DNA of 64,000 bases from Plotosus lineatus (taxonomy: Eukaryota; Chordata; Actinopteri; Siluriformes; Plotosidae): positions 1,192,001 to 1,256,000 of the forward strand of contig JALRMN010000025.1 of NCBI GenBank assembly GCA_024760905.1, given 5' to 3'. Position numbers and translations under genes: made by a program. A model generated the notes under the pieces. The model was given only the letters and a program-made list of their open reading frames with translations. It had not been told where the DNA came from and did no database searches. Numbering within the stretch: the first letter of the stretch is position 1; each line of letters opens with the position of its first letter. Shown here in pieces: positions 34,333 to 44,861 of this stretch.

Positions 34333-34592
34333 CCCAGTGCAGCTAACTGGGTTATCAAAGGCGGGCCATGTCTGTCACTGTCTATGGTGAGAGGCATGTA
34401 AAAGAACCATTGCTGACTTTCGTAAAAAGTAGCTGCAAAGCCGTCAGCGTGTTTCTGTCCCTTGCTAAAAGGGTTGTGACAGGAAGAGCATCCGACATAA
34501 AAACCTCTGCCAAATCAAACGTGCGAATCAGATGGTTCGCTGTGGCGACTCCCGAGTAAAAAGGGAAAAAGCCAAAAGGAAGACAGACAGAC
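34333..34592 (+). mobile_element. Type B SINE inside the minisatellite, head missing
   Basis: Begins cagtgcagctaactgggtta and ends gaaaaagccaaaaggaagac. An exact 22-bp target duplication (34311-34332 and 34593-34614, beginning atacacagaagaag) flanks it. The very long exact duplication implies a recent event. Confidence 0.92.
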
Positions 34593-35078
34593 ATACACAG
34601 AAGAAGAAAAAAAAAGCACACTGCAAAACACAGATAAAATAAGCACCCCCCTATACACAGTTAAAATACACACTCATATACGCAGATAAAATGCACACGC
34701 CTATTCACAAATTAAAATCACACCCCTATACACAGATAAAATACACACCCCAAAAAGCAGATAAAATACACACTCCGATACACAGATAAAAAGCAAACTA
34801 ACGCAGATTAAATACATACCCTTCATACTCACATAACATACAAATCCCTATATGCTGATAAAATACTAACCCAAATACACATATAAAAACCAAATCCAAA
34901 TACATAAATAAAATACACACCCCTAAACACAGATAAAACACACATCCCAATACATAGATAAATTACACACCCCAATACACAGATTAAATACACACCCCTA
35001 TACACAGATAAAATACACACTCCGAGACACAGGTAAAATACACACCCATATACACAGATAAAATACAAATCCCTATTC

Positions 35079-36985
35079 CATACCTCTACCAGTATGTCAT
35101 CAGGACCAACTGCCTTTCCATTCTTCATCCTCTTCAATGCCCTCCTCACTTCACCCTTACTAATCTTTGCTACTTCCTGGTCCTCAACAGTCACCTCTTC
35201 TACTCTTTTTTTCCTCTCTCATTTTCCTCATTCATCAGCTCTTCAAAATACTCTTTCCATCTTCCCAGCACACTTCTGTAATCAGTCAATACATTTCCCT
35301 CTCTGTCCTTTATCAATCTAACTTGCTGCACGTCCTTCCCATCTCGATTTCTCTGCTGTGCCAACCTGTATAAATCATTTTCTACCTCCTTACTGTCCAG
35401 CCTAGCATACAAGTCATCATACGTCCTGTTTGACCTTTGACACCGCTACCTTCACCTTATACTGTGTCTCCCTGTACTCCTGTTTACTCTCTTCAGTCCT
35501 CTCTATGTTCCTCTTCTTCTTAGCTAACCTTTTTCTTTGTACACACTCCTGCACTTCCTCATTCCACCACCAAGTCTCCTTATCTCCTCTCCTTCCAGAT
35601 GACACACCAAGTATTCTCCTACCTGTCTCCCTGATCACATTAGCTGTAGTTGGGCAGTCATTTGGAAGCAAACCCAAAGCCATTTCCAACTCCTCCTTGA
35701 AGACAACACGACACTGTTCCTTTTTCAGCTTCCACCACTTTGTCTTCTGCTCTGCCTTCTTCACATCCCTCACCATCAGCATCATCCTGCACACCACCAT
35801 CCTATGCTGTTTGGCAACACTCTCACCCACTACGACTTTGCAGTCACTGACTTCCTTCAAATTACATCGCCTGCACAAGATGTAGTCTACCTGTGTGCTC
35901 CTACCTGCGCTTTCATAAGTCACCCTATGCTCCTCTCGCTTCTGGAAGAAAGTATTCACCACAGCCATTTCCATCCTTATTGTAAAATCTACCAACATCT
36001 GTCCTTCTGTGTTCCTGTCCTGGATACCAAACCTGCCCATCACTTCTCGTCCCCTCTGTTGCCTGCTCCAACATGTCCATTAAAGTCTGCCCCAATGACC
36101 ACTCTTTCATCTCTGGGGGTACTCTGCATCACTTCATCTAAGTCACTCCAGAATCTCTTCATCTTTTCTCGCTCACATCCTGCCTGTGGGGCATAAGCAC
36201 TAACAACATTGAACATCACGCCTTCAATTTCTAACTTGAGACTCATCACTCTGTCTGACACTCTTTTCACTTCTAGAACATTCCTGACAACGGGGCAGTG
36301 GTGGTCTAGTGGTATAGGGCGCTGGATCGCTGATCCAAAGGTTGGGGGTTCAAGTCCCACTCTGCACAAGGTTGTCACTGTCCCCCCCAGTGGAGCTAAC
36401 TGGGTTATCAAAGGCCGGCCATGTCTCTCACTGTCTATGGTGTGAGGCATGTAAAAGAACCATTGCTGACTTTCGACAAGAGTAGGCTGCAAAGCCGTCA
36501 GCGTGTTTCCACCCTGCGATGGCCTGGCGAGCTGTCCAGGGTGTACTCTGCCCTCTGCGACCCAAATTAGGATTAAGCAGGTACAGAAAATGAATTGAAC
36601 TGAACATTCCTGACAAACCCCTCCTTCAATATTACTTCTACTCCATTTCTCTTCCCATCCACACCATGATAGAACAACTTAAACCCTGCTCCTATGCTTC
36701 TAGCCTTGCTACCTTTCCACCTGGTCTCCTGAACATACAGCATGTCCACCGTCCTCTCTGCATCATGTCAGCCAGCTCTCTATCTTTTCCTGCCATAGTT
36801 CCAACATTCCCTACTTTCAGTTCTAGACTCCTGCCTTTCATCTTCTCTCTCTGCCTACGGACACGCCTCACGCCTCTCCTTCTTTGACGTCTTCGACCAA
36901 CAGTAGTCAAATTTCCACCAGAACCCTGTTGGTTAACACCACTGATGGCGGTCGTTGTTAACCCGGGCCTCGACCGATCCGGTAT
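35079..36985 (-). mobile_element. RTE-type LINE copy 3, 5' half only
   Basis: From the 5' leader (right, RRRQRRRGVRRVRRQRE near 36850) through the endonuclease (VVIGADFNGHVGAGN about 36080; FFQKREEHRVTYES; TQVDYILCRR) and linker (KTKWWKLKKEQCR, KETWWWNEEV), stopping at GPDDILVEVW (35080), where minisatellite resumes. The 3' half is absent, which standard 5' truncation cannot explain. A SINE is nested at 36291-36601. The reading frame is broken at several points. Confidence 0.9.
36291..36601 (+). mobile_element. Complete type A SINE nested in RTE copy 3
   Basis: tRNA-like head with box A tggtctagtgg and box B ggttcaagtcc (36300-36362), body, and tail (gtgtactctgccctctgcga, aaattaggattaagcag, gaatt). 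A 15-bp exact target duplication gaacattcctgacaa lies at 36276 and 36602. It is the cleanest complete copy of this family here. The head is a SINE promoter, not a tRNA gene, because no acceptor-stem pairing with its end is apparent and the body continues directly. Confidence 0.95.
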
Positions 36986-37093
36986 GAAATTTTATTTTAA
37001 TTTTAAACAATTTAATTTTTATTTTAATTTTGAGCAATACACACTCCTATACACAGATAAAATGCACACCCTTAGATGCAGATTAAATACACA

Positions 37094-37556
37094 ACCCTCT
37101 TCTTTTCCTTTTGGCTATTCCTTTCAGGGGTCACCACAGCGAATCATCTGCCTCCATCTCACACTATCCATTGCATCTTCTACTCTCATTCCAACTACTT
37201 TCATGTTCTCCTTGACCATATCCAAAAATCTTCTCTTTGGTCTTTCTCTAGGCCTTCTACCTCATAGTTCCAAACTCAGCATCCTATTACCAATATATTC
37301 ACTGTCCCTCCTCTGTGTATGTCCAAACCATCTCAATCGAGCCTCTCTGATTTTGTCTCCAAAAACTCTTACATGTGCTGTCCCTCTGATATACTCATTC
37401 CTGATCCTATCAATCCTCGTTACTCCCAAAGAGAACCTCAACATTTTCATCTCTGCTACCTCCAGCTCCGCCTCCTGTCTTTTCCCCAGTGCCACTGTTT
37501 CTAAATCATACAACATCGCTGGCCTCATCACCGTCTTGTACAGTTTTCCTTTCATT
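37094..37556 (-). mobile_element. RTE 3'-end fragment within the minisatellite
   Basis: Minus-strand MKGKLYKTVMRPAMLYDLE (about 37550), [32 protein letters not shown], then the family tail at 37096-37145. Minisatellite units abut both sides. It could be the missing 3' part of copy 3, but its position and the lost middle argue for a separate insertion. Confidence 0.88.
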
Positions 37557-37770
37557 CACCCCTATACACAGACAAAATATACACCCCGATACACAGATAA
37601 AATTCACAACTCTATGGACAGATAAAATACACAAGCCCTATACACAGATTAAATACAACCCTTCTGTACACAGATAAAATACACACCCCCTATACACAGA
37701 TAAAAGCCAAACCTCTAGACACAGATGAAGTACACACCCCTGATACACAGACAAAAATGTACACCCCTAT

Positions 37771-37937
37771 CTTCTTCCTTTCCTTTCGGCTTTTTCCCTT
37801 TTACTCGGGAGTCACCACAGCGAATCATCTTATTCACACATTTGATTTGACATAGATTTTTACGTCGGATGCCGTTCCTGTCACAACCCTTTAGCAAGGG
37901 ACAGAAACTCTTTACGAAAGTCAGCAATGGTTCTTTA
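37771..37937 (-). mobile_element. Type B SINE fragment within the minisatellite
   Basis: The inverse of the type B tail and part of the body: ggctttttcccttttactcg, acagcgaatcatctt, gtcggatgccgttcctgtca, aaagtcagcaatggttcttt. About 25 bp of the body is missing compared with other copies. Confidence 0.85.
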
Positions 37938-38439
37938 CCCAGATGAAATACACACACCCCGATACACTGATAAAATACACACTCACTGTACACAGATAAA
38001 AATACAAAAACCCTATAGACAGATAAAATACACACCCCTATACACAGATAAAATGCACACACGGTACACAGACAAAATACACACTCTATACACAGATAAA
38101 ATACACAGTCCCTTTACACAAATAAAATTCAGACACCTAAAAACAGATTTTAAAAAAACCACACACACCCTACACACAGATAAAATAAACCCCCTCCATA
38201 AACAAATAAAATGCACACCCCTATACACAGATGAAATACACACACTCCTATACACAGACACCCCTATACACAGATAAAATACACACCGCTATACATGGAT
38301 AAAAAACACCCCCCCACACCCAAAACACAGATAAAATACACACCCCTATAAGCAAATAAAACAGACATTCACTATTCCTCAAAATACACAGTTAAAAAAC
38401 ACACCCTATACACAGATAAAATACACACACCCCATACAC

Positions 38440-39585
38440 CAGTGGCTCTCAAATTGTAGGGGACGTGGTGCGATGTCGGGGGGGGACACACACACACCAG
38501 TGAACATGTTTTTTTTTTTCGTATGAGAATAAGGTGTAATTGTACATCCACTAAAGCAGGTGGCAGTGGCTTCCTCACTGTTAGAGTGTGCCCAGAGGTA
38601 TAATAAAAAGTGAAGTTAATAAACCCACCATGGAAATTTTTAACAGGGATGGGAAGAGAGAAAGACGTCGAGAGAAACGAAAGTCTCCCAAACGCTAAGT
38701 TGAGGAGGTATGGGGAAGCAGATGTACAGCTCGGCTTCACTATGCTGTGGTGACAAATGAGGAAAGACCACGGTGTTTACTGTATCTGAAAACATTGGCA
38801 GCAGCGAGCATGAAGCTAAATAAATTCAGGCTTCACTTAAAGACATCACACCCCAATCATGTGATGAGCCGCGTGAGTTTTTTCAGCGTAAATGTGCCAA
38901 ATATGACCAACAACCATCTCGCTTTTAGCATCAGATAAGGTGGAGTACCAAATTGCTCAGTGCAGAAACTCCCCGCAGCAGAGCAGAGGAGATGATCCTA
39001 CCTGCAGCACATACGGGCTCTGTCATGCTGGATGACGTCACTGTGACGAAAAGAAGTCCAGGTCCCAGTTCAGCATTTAGCAGGAGATGAGAGTTCAGTA
39101 TCGTGCTTTAAACCCGGCTTCGAAAAGCTGTGCATTGCGAAATGTGCTCATTATAGCCATTAATCTGGACTTAATCATTTTTGACAAAATAAATAACTAA
39201 ATAAATAATTGAAATTAATATTGCTGATCAATTTGAATTTATTAATTTTTAATTGATTTTATTTAATTTAATTTTTCAGGATCAAATGGTTCAAATTGTT
39301 GGTCAAAAATGCTTACCGTTTAAAGAAGGATACGGTTTTTGTTGTTTTTTGTTTTTTTCAGGCAAATTTATGCACTTTAAATCTTTTTGTTTAAAGAATA
39401 AAATTGTGAATAAAGTTATTCTTTTGAAGTTGATCTATATTTCTTCCTTTTTTTGTATTCCATAATATTAATAAGGATACAGTGTTATGCAGAGGATTAC
39501 TTATAACAATTTTTATACACGATTTATATTGGAAGGGGCACGGAATTCCTAGGAGGGGCGCAACAGAAAATAATTGAGAATCCTG
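38440..39585 (+). mobile_element. hAT-type transposon, internally deleted, inside the minisatellite
   Basis: Termini cagtggctctcaaattgtag and the inverse of caggattctcaattattttc. 8-bp flanks ccatacac (38432) and ctatacac (39586) fit a hAT duplication with one change. The right end matches the left end of the 45202 element, so both are one family in opposite orientation. Length 1146 bp. Confidence 0.85.
38747..38938 (+). pseudogene. hAT transposase N-terminal BED-finger remnant
   Basis: Encodes VTNEERPRCLLYLKTLAAAS, then MKLNKFRLHLKTSHPNH. The order Cys-x-Leu-Leu, LAxxSMKxxKxxxHLxTxHP is that of the BED zinc finger at the N-terminus of ZBED/SCAND3-like hAT transposases. The second Cys of the finger appears substituted. 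Upstream basic residues fit the same N-terminus. The catalytic domain is deleted. Confidence 0.7.
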
Positions 39586-39900
39586 CTATACACAGATAAA
39601 ATACACACCCCTATGGACAGATAAAATACACAAGCCCTATACACAGATAAAATACACACCTTCTATACAGTACACAGATAAATTACCCACGCCTTAGACA
39701 CAGATAAAAAACACACCTCAAAACGCAGATAAAATACATCCCCTTATACACAGATAATACACAAACCTCTGTACACAGATAAAACACAAACCTCTAGATA
39801 CAGATGAAGAACACACCCCCTGAGACACAGACAAAAATGCATACACACTCCATACGCTGATAAAATACACACCCCAAAATTGCCAACATGTACAGGGGTA

Positions 39901-40134
39901 TTTATACACAAAAATGAGGAAGTTAAATCATGTTGACACATAACTGTCAGACATCAGGTCATCATGACACAATATGCAAGGTGCAGGAAACAGGACGATT
40001 CTGATAAGGAGAGAAGAAATTAAATGTCCCGGTTCTGATCTGACTGATTTCTTGCACTGAAAAACAGGTATAAGGATCTCTCGGTCTCTCTTCTGCCTTG
40101 GGGGCCCTAAATAACTCAGAATGTCCAAACATGA

Positions 40135-40186
<52 letters not shown>

Positions 40187-40439
40187 AGGGAAGTATCACC
40201 CACTCGCACACGGATCTGGGAGGGCGAGACACACTCTGCACCCCATTGTCAAATGGTTACAAACAGTACAAGGAGGATATCATGAGTACAGTGCAAGTAA
40301 ATACATGTATAAATAATCACAAAATATAAAACAGATGCAAAAATAACAATGATGTTAGATAGCTGTCATATGATTCTGAGAACATAATAAGTCTGTATGT
40401 TAATTAGTATAAGATATCAAAAAATCCCTTTCAGTTATA
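39901..40439. other. Non-coding; (CA)n at 40136-40183
   Basis: The 5' side of the intact V exon. A (CA)n run of about 48 bases and a (GTAT)n tract (40440-40463), the latter 20 bp before the V exon acceptor. No signal exon like those at 16304 and 27435 was found here. Confidence 0.5.
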
Positions 40440-40482
40440 TGTATGTATGTATGTATGTATGTTTGTCTTCTCTTTGTTGCAG

Positions 40483-41187
40483 GTTTACTCTCAGAGACTT
40501 GGAGTTCTTTAACGTTGGAGGCCAAAGTTGGAGATAAAGTCAGTATTTGGTGCCACCATGATTTGACTGTTACAGGATACATCTTCTGGTATAAACACAC
40601 ACATGGTTCAATTCCTCTTCTTCTTGGGTGTAAAACGTTTCGGACATCAGCTCCATCAGAACCCTGTTACTTCTTTACTGAGAGTGAGAGAATAGTGATG
40701 TCTGTTCAGGACAAGAACTCGACTCTCACCATCACTGCAGTAAATGTATCTGATACTGGACTCTATTACTGCAGCTCCAAACCCAGAGATAAAATGATCT
40801 TCAGTAACTCGACATATTTACAAGTAAAAGGTAAATTTATCATAAATGAAAAGTTTCAGTAAAACTTGACTGAGAAGCCTGAAGTTGAAAAAGTTATGTT
40901 TGTTTTTTAGAGGAAAATAAAACACGTTCTGAGGAAAAAGACACAGGTTTGGCGTTCATAATTTTTTTAGAACAGTTCTGTATATTTTGTATATTTTGCA
41001 GACTCAATGATCAAAATGTTTATTTACACTTTTCTCCAAGGTTTGGTTAGTTCTGTGTACTTTGTGCTGACTGTAGTGTTCGGTTCTGTGAATGTGATTT
41101 TTCTCAATATGCTGATCTTCATCACACTTCAACAGACAAAATCACACAGAGGTAAAATATCACTACAACAACAACAACAACAACAAC

Positions 41188-41232
<45 letters not shown>

Positions 41233-41308
41233 TCATCATCATCATCATCTTTTGTTTTTTTGCAGAAAGTTCTGAAGCAGATGTCAATGTGGTAAAATTT
41301 GAGGCTTT

Positions 41309-41344
<36 letters not shown>

Positions 41345-41352
41345 ACACACAT

Positions 41353-41438
<86 letters not shown>

Positions 41439-41902
41439 TCGGCCTTTTACTTACGAATGCCACTGAATACAAAAAATCCATGTTACGAAAAACATTTTCC
41501 TAAATTTTCGTCCTCTGTACATGAAACAACCTCTTTTTACGAGAAGTGTCAAACGCGCCATTCAAAAATTCAAACACACCATTCAAACATTCAAACAATG
41601 CGTGAGTTGCTCTCTCATTGGCTGTCTCCCAGCATCCCCCCCCCGCTGGATTCCCATTGGCTAGGATGGATGATGCAGCTCCCTCCCATTGGCTATTGCT
41701 CAAAATCTCGTCCCGCTGGCCTCCTATTGTCTAGGAAGGGATAACGCTGTTGTTCCAACTTTGTTCATGTTTGTGTGAACCGTGTTCATGTTTGTGTGTC
41801 ATTGCAGCTGTATTTTATAGCTCAGGCTTTTAACCTTCCATTAACATTTGTAAGATTATAATTCTGCTAAGAGGACATGGTCAACACCTGCATGCACACA
41901 CA

Positions 41903-41956
<54 letters not shown>

Positions 41957-42052
41957 TTGAGCGTGTGATTCCCAGAGAAAGTAATTCCGAGGACATGGTC
42001 ATTGTAAGATTATAACTCTGCTCAGAAGATATGATGAACACACATGCGCGTG

Positions 42053-42122
<70 letters not shown>

Positions 42123-42414
42123 TCATTCCCAAAGTTATGCTTTTATAATTTTTAAAGGGTAGTCTTTGTGAGCCTTGGAACGAATCATGTGTTTTACATG
42201 TAAAATGTGCCTCTACTTACGAAAACTCCAGCATCCGAAAAAGGTGCTGGAACGGATTAACTTCGTAAGAAGAGGGCCGATATATATATATATATATATA
42301 CGTTCATTCGTTTTACGTTTTTTTCAATTTTACGTTTTTTTTTTTCAAAAAAAAGGTCAAATTTTGAGTTTCGATGTACCTACGTAGTACACTGACGTAA
42401 TGACGCAATGACAC

Positions 42415-42489
<75 letters not shown>

Positions 42490-43196
42490 CGTGTTACCCC
42501 CCAGTGCAGCTAACTGGGTTATCAAAGGCGGGCCATGTCTCTCACTGTCTATGGTGAGAGGCATGTAAACAAACCATTGCTGACATTCGTAAAGAGTAGC
42601 TGCAAAGTCATCAGCGTGTTTCTGTCCCTTGCTAAAAAGGGTTGTGACAGGAAGGGCATCCGACGTAAAAACCTCTGCCAAATCAAACGTGCGAATCAAA
42701 TGATTCGCTGTGGCGACTTCCGAGTAAAAGGGGAAAAAGCCGAAAGGAAGACAGACAGATATCTGTAGCGTGTTACCCTTGTGTTAAGACGTCGTCTCTG
42801 TGATCTTTGTGTTGACACTGTTTTGCGGACTTTGGTAACTCTAAGCAAATATGGTTGGTCAGAAGTGTAAGCCTACTAGCATGGGTGCAAGTCTCATACA
42901 CAGATGAATTAACTATCTGCTCAGATCAGCACCATGCATACTCTACCATGCATACTCAGTTAAGCAAAGAGAGTTGTAAAATGAAAACCTGAATCCACAA
43001 ATTACAGAATAATTACAGATATTTATTATCTTTTAGCAGAATCCTAAGAGTGCATACTTATTTTTATATTAATATTCATTATGATTTGTACTGTTCTTTG
43101 TATGCATTTCTCGAATAAAGTTTACTTACTTACTTAGAACTCTCCGCTTTACTGGGATTTACAACAAGTTCAATATATATATATATATATATATAT

Positions 43197-43268
<72 letters not shown>

Positions 43269-43374
43269 TAAAAATAAAGGACAGGAGAAAGACTTTCTAT
43301 TGAAACTTCATTTTCACTACAGATCTGTTTCGAGGGGTGGCGAAACCATCCTCTCTCTTCAGGTGATTAAAGAA

Positions 43375-43444
<70 letters not shown>

Positions 43445-44861
43445 GGTTCTATTTCGGTGATAATAATAATAATAATTTATTCTTCTTCCAGCCAAATAAA
43501 ATTTTAATATTTTTGTATGTATTTTTTTCCAGTAGAGGCACACTTTATTCTTTTAAATGACAGACAGTGAACTTTTTCAATGAATTTAAAGAATGTTTGT
43601 GTCTTCCACGTTTCTGGGCACAAACACACAGCATTTACATTTAGAAAATGAATCTTCTTCTTTTCTTTTCGGCTGTTCCCTTCAGGGGTCGCCACAGCAA
43701 ACCATCTGCCTCCATCTCACCCTGTCCTCTGCATCTTCTTCTCTTACACCAACTACCTTCATTTCTTCCTTCACCACATCCATAAATTTTCTCTTTAGTC
43801 TTCCTCTAGGCCTTCTGCCTGGCAGTTCCAACCTCAGCATCCTACTACCAATATATTCATCATGCCTCCTCTGTGCATGTCCAAACCATCTCACTGTAGC
43901 CTCTCTGACATTGTCTTCAAAACATCTTACATGGGCTGTCCCTCTGATGTACTTATTATTTAGAAAATGATTCGGCACAATATTATTCATTCTCAGCAAC
44001 CGCTTAATCCTAACTAGGGTCTCATGGAGGTTGGTGCCCATCCCAGCTGATTCTGGGTGAGGGTAGAGTACACCCGGACAGCTCTCCAGGCCATCACGGG
44101 GCAGAAACACACCGACAGCTATTCTTATCAAAAGTCAGCAATGGTTCTTTTGCATGCCTCTCACCACAGACAGTGCCAGCCTTTGATAACCCAGTTAGCG
44201 TACTGGGGAAACAGTGACAACCTTGTGGAGAGCTGGACTCAAAAACCCAACCTTTGGCTCAGCGATCCAGAGCACTCTACCACCAGGCCACCACTGCGCT
44301 AATATTCAGTCTAGTTTGTTCAAAAGAAATGTGTCTGACAACCATACAGAACAAAATAAAAACTTTTTTTTTATTTTTACTTCAAATAATTTTCAAATAT
44401 ACACATTTTTAAAATTTAATGAAGTAGGATTTTATGAATATTTCATAAAATTCTTTAACAGTAAAATTAATTCACAGAACCTTTTCAGTACAGGTTTTTA
44501 AATTAATTATTCATCGATTATGACAATATAATTCATAATATACATAAATATTGTACCGTCTTTCTGTTTCTTGCTCGTTAGAAGTCTTATCATTAATAAA
44601 TAAATAAAAGAGATTGTCAAGTAATAAAAATTCCACTGATAAAACAATACGTGTTAAGCTCACCTGTTCATTTTTTTAAATATCTAAATATATATATATT
44701 TATATTTTTGTGCATCTTTTTTCTTCCTGTAGGTTCCTGACTCAGACTCTGTGAATTACGCTGCACTTCATTTCTCTCAGAAAAAAAACAAGAAAACCAA
44801 GAGACACCGTGACAACGCTGATCCACATGTAGTATATTCTTCAGTTCAGAATATAATATAA
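40483..44861 (+). CDS. ITIM-bearing V-type immunoglobulin receptor (copy 3), 5' exon not located
   Basis: Predicted exons 40483-40830, 40911-40946, 41002-41151, 41266-41291 and 44733-44861, all with GT/AG borders and matching phases (1-1, 1-1, 1-1, 1-0, 0-stop). The V exon has the first Cys in VSIWCHHD, the core Trp in IFWYKH, and DTGLYYCSS with the second Cys. It also has an extra Cys pair (LLGCKTF, SEPCYFF), three N-glycosylation sites (NST, NVS, NST) and an [11 protein letters not shown] end. The 12-residue hinge is charged. The transmembrane exon ([20 protein letters not shown]) has no charged residue in its core. The tail carries VNYAAL and VVYSSV, both fitting the ITIM pattern. Family knowledge: such receptors sit in leukocyte membranes and recruit SH2 phosphatases; the ligand is unknown. 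Inference: an inhibitory receptor. It could be transcribed from the copy 2 signal exon or from an unseen one. The stop codon lies in a pentanucleotide repeat. Confidence 0.8.
41167..41249. repeat. (CAA)n(TAA)n and (ATC)n tracts
   Basis: Lies within the 114-bp intron between the transmembrane exon and the 26-bp exon. The (ATC)n run ends only about 15 bp before the acceptor. Confidence 0.95.
41312..41435. repeat. (CA)n(TA)n microsatellite in the last intron
   Basis: A (CA)n run then about 75 bases of alternating at, immediately next to a TA-flanked MITE. Confidence 0.95.
41436..42280 (+). mobile_element. pogo/Tigger-like MITE, both ends present, in the Ig intron
   Basis: Left end ta-CAGTCGGCCTTTTACTTACG; right end the inverse of tcggccctcttcttacga followed by ta. 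The interior repeats the layout of the 2103 copy: ATTGGC boxes at about 41608, 41647 and 41685, then two taagattataa units each with a long (CA)n tract (41895-41953 and 42055-42119). It has no ORF. Confidence 0.88.
42281..42499. repeat. AT-repeat region with (TA)n at 42418-42488
   Basis: Two alternating ta runs separated by about 120 bp of T-rich sequence. Confidence 0.9.
42500..42765 (+). mobile_element. Type B SINE in the Ig intron, head missing
   Basis: Runs from ccagtgcagctaactgggtt to cgaaaggaagacagacag. A 13-bp exact target duplication tagcgtgttaccc lies at 42487 and 42766. It shows the type B tail clearly: aagggttgtgacaggaaggg, then gtgcgaatca, then gctgtggcgacttcc. Confidence 0.93.
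42779..43651. other. Intron; (TA)n tracts 43173-43263 and 43378-43441
   Basis: Unique intron sequence broken by two long alternating AT tracts; no exon is supported. Short open frames here are repeat-derived. Confidence 0.6.
43652..43957 (-). mobile_element. RTE 3'-end fragment in the Ig intron
   Basis: The inverse of the RTE tail (ggctgttcccttcaggggtc) through the C-terminal ORF ([18 protein letters not shown]). A 13-bp exact target duplication atttagaaaatga lies at 43639 and 43958. 306 bp long. Confidence 0.93.
43984..44300 (-). mobile_element. Complete type A SINE in the Ig intron
   Basis: The tail is at left (attcattctcagcaaccgct), the body in the middle (aaaagtcagcaatggttctt), and the inverse of the tRNA-like head at right (ggctcagcgatccag, taccaccaggccaccactg). 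A short aatatt duplication is possible at the borders. Confidence 0.88.
44301..44732. other. Intron end before the ITIM exon
   Basis: AT-rich; ends with the polypyrimidine tract ttttttcttcctgtag at the last acceptor. Confidence 0.6.

Larger units (their letters stand above)
33656..39900 (+). repeat. 25-bp minisatellite array, interrupted
   Basis: The unit is approximately cacccctatacacagataaa plus ataca, degenerate, in one orientation throughout. The array is broken by a type B SINE (34333), RTE fragments (35079 and 37094), another SINE (37771) and a hAT element (38440). It resumes to about 39870. Open frames inside it (for example minus 33648-34118) are repeat translations, not genes. Confidence 0.95.

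Noticed and set aside
36294..36362. tRNA gene call on the box A/box B segments (also inverted at 1560-1620 and 44225-44298)
   Set aside because: Each is the head of a SINE followed directly by the conserved body; cloverleaf pairing is incomplete.
33656..39900. Regular repeat spacing suggestive of a CRISPR array
   Set aside because: Units abut each other without unique spacers, are degenerate, lie in vertebrate DNA and have no cas genes.
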